From contig CANAAV010000003.1 in NCBI GenBank assembly GCA_947346365.1, positions 123,264 to 187,263 of the forward strand: DNA of 64,000 nt. The letters are read 5' to 3'. The DNA comes from an uncultured Flavonifractor sp. Lineage in GTDB: Bacteria; Bacillota; Clostridia; Oscillospirales; Oscillospiraceae. Under the pieces are notes generated by a model. The model saw only the letters and a list, made by a program, of their open reading frames with translations. It did not search any database and was not told where the DNA came from. The first letter of the stretch is position 1, and each line of letters opens with the position of its first letter. The position numbers and the translations under genes are program-made. This document shows positions 17,539 to 24,177 of this stretch, piece by piece.

Positions 17539-18285
17539 GTGAATCAATCCTTTTATACCGGCGCGGTAGGCGCCCAGCAGCAGCTTCAGCACCTGCATGT
17601 GCAGGGCAACAATATTGCCAATGTGAACACGTATGGATACAAGGCCCAGCGGGCCGATTTCAGCGCTTTGATGCACCAGAATATGCGGGGCATTGAGGAA
17701 CAGCTGCCTGCAGGTGTAGGCACCAGAATGCTGATGACCGCCACCAATTTTCATCAGGGCGGCGTGGCGAACACGGAGCGGGAGCTGGACTACATGATTG
17801 ACGGCGAGGGTTTTTTCGCTCTGGTGGATATGGCCAGCGGCGAGATTACATTTACGCGGGACGGCTCCTTTACCAAAGCGGAGTATCTGCTGGACAGCGG
17901 CGAAGTGGATGAGATGGGCGAGCCCATTATGGAAAAAGTCTATTACCTGTCCGACGGCAACGGGCGCTTTGTACTCAGCACAGAGGGCGGCATGATTGAG
18001 CTCAACGAGGACACGGATGCGGAACTGCTGCCCGTGGGCATCTTTGATTACGGCAATTATGACGGCATGATGCGCCTCAGCGAAAACCGGTATCTGCCCA
18101 TAGACAAAAACGGCGGTTTGCTGATAGGCACCGGCCGGCTGGTTCACGGAGCGTTGGAGCTGTCTAACGCGGACCTGGCCGATGAATTGACCCAGGTGAT
18201 TGAGGCACAGCGGGCCTATGGTTTGGCGTTAAAGGTGGTACAGACTTCCGATGAAATTGAGACCACAATTAACGGCCTGCGCTGA
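17539..18285 (+). CDS. Flagellar basal-body rod protein (FlhP/FlgG-like)
   Basis: This is the second rod-family protein, 248 residues, starting at GTG. The N-terminus has QQQLQHLHVQGNNIANVNT with YGYKAQRADF. The C-terminus has ADELTQVIEAQRAYGLALK and TSDEIETTINGLR, the FlgG-type ending. It lies 14 nt after the previous rod gene and 15 nt before cheC. Confidence 0.9.
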   Translation: MNQSFYTGAVGAQQQLQHLHVQGNNIANVNTYGYKAQRADFSALMHQNMRGIEEQLPAGVGTRMLMTATNFHQGGVANTERELDYMIDGEGFFALVDMASGEITFTRDGSFTKAEYLLDSGEVDEMGEPIMEKVYYLSDGNGRFVLSTEGGMIELNEDTDAELLPVGIFDYGNYDGMMRLSENRYLPIDKNGGLLIGTGRLVHGALELSNADLADELTQVIEAQRAYGLALKVVQTSDEIETTINGLR

Positions 18286-18300
18286 TTGGAGGGTGGCTGA

Positions 18301-18927
18301 ATGGAGATCAAAAATTATGATGAGCTTACTTCTCTGGAGCTGGACACGCTGCGCGAGATAGGGAGCATTGGAACCGGAAACGCCGCCACTGCCCTGTCTC
18401 AGCTTTTGGGGCGGGAGGTACGCATTACCCTGCCGGAAGTGCGCATTATGGGGTATAACGAGGCGATTGAGTGGATTGGCGGTCCGGAGGAAATTACAGC
18501 GGGCGTTTTGGTGAAGCTGAGCGGACAGATGAGCGGTATCATGCTGTCGGTACAGCAGATAGAATTTGTCAACCTTGTGTTGGAAAGTATGCTGCAAAAA
18601 CAGATCACAGATTACGCTCAACTGGCGGAACTGGAAAATTCCGCGCTGATTGAGGTGGGGAACATTATGATCTCCACATTTATTAACGCATTGAGCGGTT
18701 TGGCAAACATAGATGTCAACTTGACAGTGCCCGCTTTTACAGTGGACATGCAAGGAGCCATTTTGACGGTACCTATGGCAGAATATGGCGGACAGTCTGA
18801 CTATATCATGACCATTGGAGGGAATTTTGTCTGTAACGAGCACGAGGTTCCCTGCCGCCTGCTGCTTTCACCGGATATCCGGTCTTTGAATTTTTTGTTG
18901 AGGAAGCTGGGCGTAAACGATGGTTAA
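18301..18927 (+). CDS. cheC: CheY-P phosphatase CheC
   Basis: CheC removes phosphate from CheY-P and is stimulated by CheD. The 208-residue product has the two-fold CheC fold. The second active site (ALIEVGN, followed by the matching Pro) is intact. In the first site, DTLREIGS, the usual Asn of E-x-x-N is replaced by Ser. The stop overlaps the cheD start by 8 nt, consistent with a CheC-CheD complex. Confidence 0.94.
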   Translation: MEIKNYDELTSLELDTLREIGSIGTGNAATALSQLLGREVRITLPEVRIMGYNEAIEWIGGPEEITAGVLVKLSGQMSGIMLSVQQIEFVNLVLESMLQKQITDYAQLAELENSALIEVGNIMISTFINALSGLANIDVNLTVPAFTVDMQGAILTVPMAEYGGQSDYIMTIGGNFVCNEHEVPCRLLLSPDIRSLNFLLRKLGVNDG

Positions 18928-19405
18928 TGGCAACAAATTGACAATCGGAATTGCGGACATGAAGATGGCGAAGGGAGAGGGAGTACTTGTCACATATGCG
19001 CTGGGTTCTTGCATTGGCATCTGCCTGCATGATCCAGTATTAAAGCTGGGCGCGCTGGTACATATTATGCTGCCGGTGAATATGGAGGCCGGGCGGAAGA
19101 ACCCACTTAAATATGCGGATACTGGCATACGGGAAACGCTGCATCAAATGGAGCTCAAAGGCGCGGTGCGCACTAGAATTACAGCGAAGATCGCCGGAGG
19201 CGCGAAAATGTTTGAGGATAATGGCGGCTCAATGGGCAACATTGGGCAGCGCAATATTGAGAGTGTCCGCATGGTTTTAAGAAGAGAAAAAATCCGGCTG
19301 CTGAAAGAGGACGTGGGCGGCGGCGTGGCCCGTACGCTGCTTTTTGACGTAAACAGCGGCTTGGGGTGCGTACGCTGCTATGGGCGGCAGGAACTGATTA
19401 TCTGA
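18920..19405 (+). CDS. cheD: Chemoreceptor glutamine deamidase CheD
   Basis: CheD deamidates glutamines of chemoreceptors and binds CheC. The 161-residue product has the catalytic Cys in ALGSCIGICLHD, the His in ALVHIMLP and the KIAGGAKMF motif. The start overlaps cheC. A chemoreceptor that could be its target is encoded at 29480. Confidence 0.96.
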   Translation: MVNGNKLTIGIADMKMAKGEGVLVTYALGSCIGICLHDPVLKLGALVHIMLPVNMEAGRKNPLKYADTGIRETLHQMELKGAVRTRITAKIAGGAKMFEDNGGSMGNIGQRNIESVRMVLRREKIRLLKEDVGGGVARTLLFDVNSGLGCVRCYGRQELII

Positions 19406-19438
19406 TGACAGCGCAATGATTGAAGGGAGTGTTCAGAA

Positions 19439-20362
19439 ATGCTGGAAGAGGACAAGAGAGGCATCCTATTGGAATCAGGCACCAATGAAATTGAGGTTAT
19501 GGAATTCACCATCAACGACAACCTTTACGGGATTAATGTGGCTAAGGTGAAGGAAATTCTCATGAGCGCGCCGGTGAAGCCCATGCCTCACGCCCACCCG
19601 GCGGTAGAGGGGATCTTTAAACCCCGTGACGTGGTGCTCACTGTGGTGGACCTTCCCCAGTATCTTTTGGGCGTTCCCGGTGAAAAGGGTCTCAAAGACC
19701 TGTTTATTATCACCAATTTTAACAAGATGAACATTGCATTCCGGGTCCATACGGTGGTGGGCATCAGCCGTATCTCCTGGCAGGACATCCAAAAGCCGGA
19801 TAAGACTGTGGCCGGTGGAGACGAGGGAGTAGCCACCGGTATCGCTCAGTGCGGAAACGACTTGGTTACCATCTTGGACTTTGAGAAAATTGTGGCGGAA
19901 ATTGCGCCGGAGACCACCATTCAACTGGCTGAAATTGACCGGCTGGGCAAGCGGGGGCGGCAGGAGGCGCCTATCTTGGTGGCGGAAGACTCGATCCTGC
20001 TGAGCAAAATGATTGCCGAAGCCCTGCATAAATCCGGGTATGTAAACGTAAAGATGTTTTCTAACGGACAGGAGCTGTGGAATTATTTGGAGAGCCTGCG
20101 GGGAGAAGAGGATCTGCGCAAAAAGGTCCGCTTGATTATTACAGATATTGAGATGCCGCAGATGGACGGTCATAGATTAACCAAGCTCATCAAGGATGAC
20201 AGTGAATTTAAAAAGCTGCCAGTTGTCATTTTCTCCTCCCTGATTACGGAGGAAATGCGCCGCAAGGGTAAGGAGCTGGGAGCCAACGAGCAGATGAGCA
20301 AGCCGGAGATTGGGCGGCTGGTAGAGGTAATTGACCATCTGGTGGCACGCTCTGAAACTTAA
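19439..20362 (+). CDS. cheV: Chemotaxis coupling protein CheV (CheW-receiver fusion)
   Basis: CheV is a receptor-kinase coupler with an adaptation receiver domain. Residues about 15-155 are a CheW-like domain (MEFTINDNLYGINVAKVKEI). Residues about 178-305 are a response regulator receiver with VAEDS near its start and TDIEMPQMDGH at the phosphoacceptor site. The 307-residue length is typical. No cheA or cheW is encoded in the window, so its kinase partner is elsewhere. Confidence 0.95.
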   Translation: MLEEDKRGILLESGTNEIEVMEFTINDNLYGINVAKVKEILMSAPVKPMPHAHPAVEGIFKPRDVVLTVVDLPQYLLGVPGEKGLKDLFIITNFNKMNIAFRVHTVVGISRISWQDIQKPDKTVAGGDEGVATGIAQCGNDLVTILDFEKIVAEIAPETTIQLAEIDRLGKRGRQEAPILVAEDSILLSKMIAEALHKSGYVNVKMFSNGQELWNYLESLRGEEDLRKKVRLIITDIEMPQMDGHRLTKLIKDDSEFKKLPVVIFSSLITEEMRRKGKELGANEQMSKPEIGRLVEVIDHLVARSET

Positions 20363-20381
20363 ACGAGGTGGTTAGGCGGCT

Positions 20382-21680
20382 ATGAGCAATAAATACATTG
20401 TGCGGCAGCCCATTAAGGATACCGCTGGAGTGATTATCGGTTATGAGATACTGTATCACGGAGAAAATCAGGCGTTTAGTGCTGAAAATGGCTCCACCAG
20501 CGCGGATTTTGCGGCTGCCGATACGATTTATACCTTTTTGACCCAAAACTCCACCAAGGCATTGAAGGGCACCCTCAATTTCATGACATTTACTACCATG
20601 CTGCTGATGAAGAAGACGCCGAGGCTCTTTGACAAGAGTGATTTGGTGATCCAAATTGACGACAGCGTCATTATTCACCCGCTGTCTATGCATTTTGTAA
20701 AGCAGTATGCGAAAGAGGGCTACAAGATCGCGGTGAATGAATTCCAATTCGCGCCCCGCTATTTGGCGCTGTTGGACAGCATCGACTATATCCGCATCAA
20801 TGCTCAGACGGCCAACGAGCTGACGATCCGCAATATTGTGGAAATTGGGCACAGCATGAATAAGCGGTGCATTTTGACCAATATTGACAGTGAGCAGCTC
20901 TATCAAAAAGGGCTGGCCCTGGAAATAGACGCCATGGAGGGGCCCTATGTGGCGGAAAAGCTGACTACCAAAGCCCATAGCAGCGCCTACATTCAGAGCA
21001 ACTTCTTCCGTCTGATGGTAGCGGTGACACGGGACGAGCCTGACGTGGTCGAGATCGAGCAAATGATTGCGGCAGACGCCAGCCTGTCCTATGGCCTGCT
21101 GAAAATGGTCAATTCCGCCTATTTTGCCCTACGCCATCGGGCCACTACCATCCGTCAGGCGATTATGACGCTAGGATTGGGTCAACTGAAGCAGTGGATT
21201 TACCTGCTCAGCGCCAGCAATGCAGACAGCGAGCTGGACCAGGGGTCTGAGGAATTCCTAAAGCGCTCTTTCCTGCGGGCTAACTTTTGCAGTGATTTGA
21301 TGAATCACGCGAAAGACATGCCCATATCCAAAGCAGAGGCCTATCTGATGGGCATGTTCTCTACCTTGAACTACTTAATTGACGCACCGCTGGAAGAGAT
21401 TCTGGCAGAGGTGCCGGTATCTGAGGAGATCAAGGAGGCGCTGCTTCACCAGTCGGGCCGCTGCGGTATGCTGTATGGACTAGTGCTTAGTTACGAAGCC
21501 GCCGATTGGGAAAAGATCACCTTTTTGGCTGAGGAGCTGGGGATTCCGGGGAATTTACTGACGAGTATCTATTTTATCTGTATGGAGAATGTCAATACCC
21601 TGTGGGAACAGCTGACCCACCCTTATGCCGACCAGATTGAAGGGCCGGCGGAGGAGACGGCCGAGGGAACGGAATCCTGA
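20382..21680 (+). CDS. EAL-HDOD signalling protein
   Basis: This 432-residue protein has an N-terminal EAL-like domain (about residues 1-195) and a C-terminal HDOD domain (about 200-390, with LLKMVNSAYFALRHR, TIRQAIMTLGL and QLKQWIYLLS). The YuxH/CdgJ group has this architecture and affects motility in other bacteria. The EAL catalytic motifs are degenerate: the usual ALDDFG region reads AVNEFQF, and no EAL triplet is seen at the usual place. It is probably not an active cyclic-di-GMP phosphodiesterase. It ends the flagellar operon 19 nt after cheV. Confidence 0.88.
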   Translation: MSNKYIVRQPIKDTAGVIIGYEILYHGENQAFSAENGSTSADFAAADTIYTFLTQNSTKALKGTLNFMTFTTMLLMKKTPRLFDKSDLVIQIDDSVIIHPLSMHFVKQYAKEGYKIAVNEFQFAPRYLALLDSIDYIRINAQTANELTIRNIVEIGHSMNKRCILTNIDSEQLYQKGLALEIDAMEGPYVAEKLTTKAHSSAYIQSNFFRLMVAVTRDEPDVVEIEQMIAADASLSYGLLKMVNSAYFALRHRATTIRQAIMTLGLGQLKQWIYLLSASNADSELDQGSEEFLKRSFLRANFCSDLMNHAKDMPISKAEAYLMGMFSTLNYLIDAPLEEILAEVPVSEEIKEALLHQSGRCGMLYGLVLSYEAADWEKITFLAEELGIPGNLLTSIYFICMENVNTLWEQLTHPYADQIEGPAEETAEGTES

Positions 21681-21687
21681 CAGAAGA

Positions 21688-21724
21688 CAAAAAGGTGCGG
21701 CGCACATGTGCCGCACCTTTTTTT
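21688..21724 (+). terminator. Terminator of the flagellar operon
   Basis: A GGTGCGGC/GCCGCACC hairpin is flanked by an A-run on the left and seven Ts on the right. It lies 8 nt after the EAL-HDOD gene. It could work in both directions. Confidence 0.9.
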
Positions 21725-21745
21725 GAGTCAATCGCGGCCTGTGGC

Positions 21746-21784
21746 GCACACGGACTGTCCGCTGTAAACGGACAATTCGTGTGC
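21746..21784. repeat. Outer hairpin of modular palindromic repeat, copy 1
   Basis: Arms GCACACG and CGTGTGC with inner TGTCCG and CGGACA form a stem-loop. It is one of the two outer hairpins around the conserved core at 21790-21876. Confidence 0.65.
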
Positions 21785-21789
21785 TGACA

Positions 21790-21876
21790 GACCGGGAAGC
21801 GTTTTCTCCGACGCACATGTCGCCGGAGAAAACAAACCTTTACTTGATTCACGCCCAACAGCGCGAACTCTGCGAG
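21790..21876 (-). repeat. Modular palindromic repeat core, copy 1
   Basis: This block of about 87 bp is the near-identical reverse complement of 37867-37955. It includes the 33-bp near-palindrome built on TTTTCTCCG-CATGT-CGGAGAAAA and the shared stretch CTCGCAGAGTTCGCGC. It lies in the 396-base gene-free interval 21681-22076. Confidence 0.85.
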
Positions 21877-21925
21877 ACTTTTTTCGTATATTGAAAAAGT
21901 GGCAAAGTCATTTTCCGAAAGGACG

Positions 21926-21984
21926 CAGCCTACAAGTGTGTAAGCCGCCCGCCATAGGCGGACGGCTTACACACTTGTGGGCTG
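21926..21984. repeat. Long outer hairpin of modular palindromic repeat, copy 1
   Basis: This is a 59-nt near-perfect inverted repeat: CAGCC, ACAAGTGTGTAAGCCG and CCGCC pair across an ATA loop with only two mismatched positions. The right-hand copy of the element has a comparable hairpin with a related CCCGCCAT centre but different arms. Confidence 0.85.
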
Positions 21985-22076
21985 AGAAAACGGATTTTGA
22001 TTTAATTTACACCCTATGGGCGTAGACTTCACGGAACTTTTTTTGAACAGGATGAAAAGGAGCCGCACCTCTTGCT

Positions 22077-22859
22077 TCAGCGGGTGTGGTGGGGTCTGCG
22101 GTGGACGGTTTCACAGGCGTGAAGAAGCTGAGCGGTAATGTCGCTGCTGTAATGCCCCTCGTAAAATGTGAGCTTAGGGATCCGGTCGCCTTCATCCATA
22201 ACCACGTATTTAGGCGGCAGGTGGTTGAGCGCCAGGGCCTTTACATCGTCCATGCACCGGGAACAAGTACACAGTCCGAACATTTTGGCATATTTCTCCG
22301 CTTTTTCTTCCACTAAAACCTGCATGACGTTGATGTAACCGCTCTGGCTGGGCGCGGGGGGAGGAACAACCGTGAGGGAGAGGGGAGGAGTGGGAATGGG
22401 CTGTGCCGGAATAGGGGAACCGGCTGGTGCGGACTCCTGCTCCGGTTCAGAAAATTCCTCCAGCTGAACGGGGACAGGCTGCGCGGAAGGGGCGGGCGCA
22501 GCTTCCGGCTGCGCAGAGGCCGCAGGACTCTGGGGGGCGGCGAGGGCCGGCGCTTCCGCGGATTGGACGGGAGCGGCCTGCGGAGCTGGGGCGGCCCCCT
22601 GCGCCTGGGATGCCGGGGAAGGGCCCTTCAGCTCCTCTTGCAGAGCATCCTCCAAGGCGGTTTTAATTTGTACGGAGACAGCGGCGTCGGGCGCCAGAGA
22701 AGAGATAATGGGCGGCACGGGCGCTGCGCCAGTCCCGCCCGCCGCGGGAATCTCGCTGGCCTCGTCCGCCGTAGGAGCGGGCTCCTGCTTTTTACTGAGC
22801 AGGTTCATGACCCGCGCGGTTTTACTGGTTTTGGAACGGTCGTTTTCTTTGGCTGCCAT
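22077..22859 (-). CDS. ComFB-domain protein with long disordered linker
   Basis: The C-terminal 80 residues match the ComFB family (MQVLVEEKAEKYAKMFGL, CTCSRCMDDV, ALNHLPPKYV), with a cysteine cluster C-x-C-x-x-C. Recent work describes ComFB proteins as cyclic-di-nucleotide receptors that can affect motility; that is family knowledge. Residues about 30-170 are A/P/E/Q-rich and look disordered. The ATG at 22859 is chosen because AAAGGAG lies 9 nt before it; an ATG eight codons upstream would put that site inside the gene. The product is 260 residues. It faces the EAL-HDOD gene. Confidence 0.82.
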   Translation of the reverse strand: MAAKENDRSKTSKTARVMNLLSKKQEPAPTADEASEIPAAGGTGAAPVPPIISSLAPDAAVSVQIKTALEDALQEELKGPSPASQAQGAAPAPQAAPVQSAEAPALAAPQSPAASAQPEAAPAPSAQPVPVQLEEFSEPEQESAPAGSPIPAQPIPTPPLSLTVVPPPAPSQSGYINVMQVLVEEKAEKYAKMFGLCTCSRCMDDVKALALNHLPPKYVVMDEGDRIPKLTFYEGHYSSDITAQLLHACETVHRRPHHTR

Positions 22860-22933
22860 ATTGTATAACGCTCCTTTTGTCATAGAACAGTTTCAAGCAG
22901 AGCTGAAAGGCTCCGATATTCTGTCATGGGGCT

Positions 22934-23096
22934 AGGCCTTGTTAAAAAACGGGAATATAACCAAGGGCGAGGGATTTTTTCGGCTGGCAAGGGGTTTTGA
23001 CGCAGGAATCCTGGCGGATTTCAAGGAAAAAACCCCGCCGTCCAGGCGGAAAAAGACCCGCCGTTTGGGCGTGTTAACAATTTTCAAACAAGGCCT
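22934..23096 (-). repeat. 162-bp inverted-repeat element, copy A
   Basis: This is a full-length copy, inverted relative to copies B, C, D and F. It is bounded by AGGCCTTGTT and TTTTCAAACAAGGCCT and fills most of the 342-base space between the ComFB-domain gene and parA. The rest of the interval shows nothing clear. Confidence 0.9.
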
Positions 23097-23201
23097 AAAA
23101 CTCCTGCTTCCTATTTTATCCGCAGATAGGCGGAATTGTCAAGCGGTAAACAAAGCCCATAAAAACCTATGACGGACACAGAAGCAGTATGCGCCCGGCA
23201 G

Positions 23202-23999
23202 CTACCCCCAAAAAGAGAAGCCGGGTTTTTTAGGGACGGCAAACCGCTCCCCGCCCACCAGGTCTACCAGGGCCTGCAGGTCCTGGGCGGGCTTAGACTT
23301 TGGCTGGTAGGTGAGTACGCTCTGTCCGTGGGCCGGGGCCATGGCAACGCCCACGCCGCGGTGAACCTTGAAACGGAACACCTGGCTGCCCAGCTGCCGG
23401 GCCACCTCCTCGGCCAGGTCGAGAATTTCTCGGGAAAGGGTGAGGCGGGGATTGAATTTGTTGAGCAGAATGCCCAAGACCTTTAGGTGAGAATTAAAAG
23501 AGGCGCGTACGGTCTCGATGGTCTCCTGGAGCTGGGTGATTCCTACAAGGCTGAGCACCTCGGCCTCCATGGGGACGATCAGTCCGTCAGAGGCGACATA
23601 GGCGTTAACGGTGAGAACATTCAGCGCCGGAGGCGTATCAATAATGATAAAATCATAGTTGGAGCGGACGGAGGCCAGATGCTGGTCCAGCAAGAATTCC
23701 CGCCGGGGGGCGGTAAATTCCACCTCAGCCGCAGAGAGCATGATGTCCGATGGCAGAACATCCCCGTATTCCGTAGAGACAATGGCCGCTTCAATCGGAC
23801 AGCTGCCTTTGAGCACGTCGTAGATGGTATTTCCGGCGTCGGTGTCCACACCCAGCGTAAAGCCCAGGTTGCCCTGGGGGTCCAAGTCAATGCCCAGCAC
23901 CTTAGCGCCCCTCTGGCTGAGGCCGCAGACCAGAGCGGATGCGGTGGTCGTTTTGCCAACGCCGCCCTTTTGATTGGTGACAGTGATGATCTGTGTCAA
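23202..23999 (-). CDS. ParA/Soj family ATPase
   Basis: This is a P-loop ATPase of the ParA/MinD superfamily, 265 residues. The deviant Walker A loop (QKGGVGKTTT) is at residues 10-19, then IDLDPQGN, and the Walker B region FIIIDTPPALN. The start is TTG, preceded by GGGAGGGG. No parB or parS-like neighbour is present. It is divergent from fliD across a 178-base space. It could position chromosome, flagellar or chemotaxis components; the sequence does not decide. No MinD-type C-terminal membrane helix is seen. Confidence 0.9.
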   Translation of the reverse strand: MTQIITVTNQKGGVGKTTTASALVCGLSQRGAKVLGIDLDPQGNLGFTLGVDTDAGNTIYDVLKGSCPIEAAIVSTEYGDVLPSDIMLSAAEVEFTAPRREFLLDQHLASVRSNYDFIIIDTPPALNVLTVNAYVASDGLIVPMEAEVLSLVGITQLQETIETVRASFNSHLKVLGILLNKFNPRLTLSREILDLAEEVARQLGSQVFRFKVHRGVGVAMAPAHGQSVLTYQPKSKPAQDLQALVDLVGGERFAVPKKPGFSFWG

Positions 24000-24039
24000 A
24001 GGATATCCCCTCCCGCAATAAAAACTCGGAGAAAACTCT

Positions 24040-24066
24040 TAACTTTACTATACTACATGTCGATAA
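24040..24066 (+). promoter_or_regulatory. Sigma-28-type promoter of fliD
   Basis: TAAC at 24040-24043, a 15-base spacer, then GTCGATAA at 24059-24066 closely match the flagellar sigma consensus TAAA-N15-GCCGATAA. It lies 111 bases before the fliD start, and sigma-28 is encoded at 15914. Confidence 0.75.
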
Positions 24067-24121
24067 AAAAATATAGAGGTAGATAAGGAAAAAATAAAAA
24101 TTTTTTCCTTCTTCGACATGT
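24055..24121. repeat. Nested inverted repeats upstream of fliD
   Basis: An outer pair, ACATGTCGA (24055-24063) and TCGACATGT (24113-24121), encloses an inner pair, AAGGAAAAAA (24085-24094) and TTTTTTCCTT (24101-24110). The left outer arm overlaps the -10 element of the sigma-28-type promoter. They may be an operator or form a leader structure. Confidence 0.6.
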
Positions 24122-24177
24122 ACTTTTCATTTGGGCGTGAGAAAAACGCCCTGATTTTTAGAAAGGAGCGTACCGGC

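Noticed and set aside
20382-20970. Active cyclic-di-GMP phosphodiesterase in the EAL-HDOD protein
   Set aside because: The metal-binding and catalytic residues of EAL enzymes are replaced (for example AVNEFQF in place of the ALDDFG-type motif).
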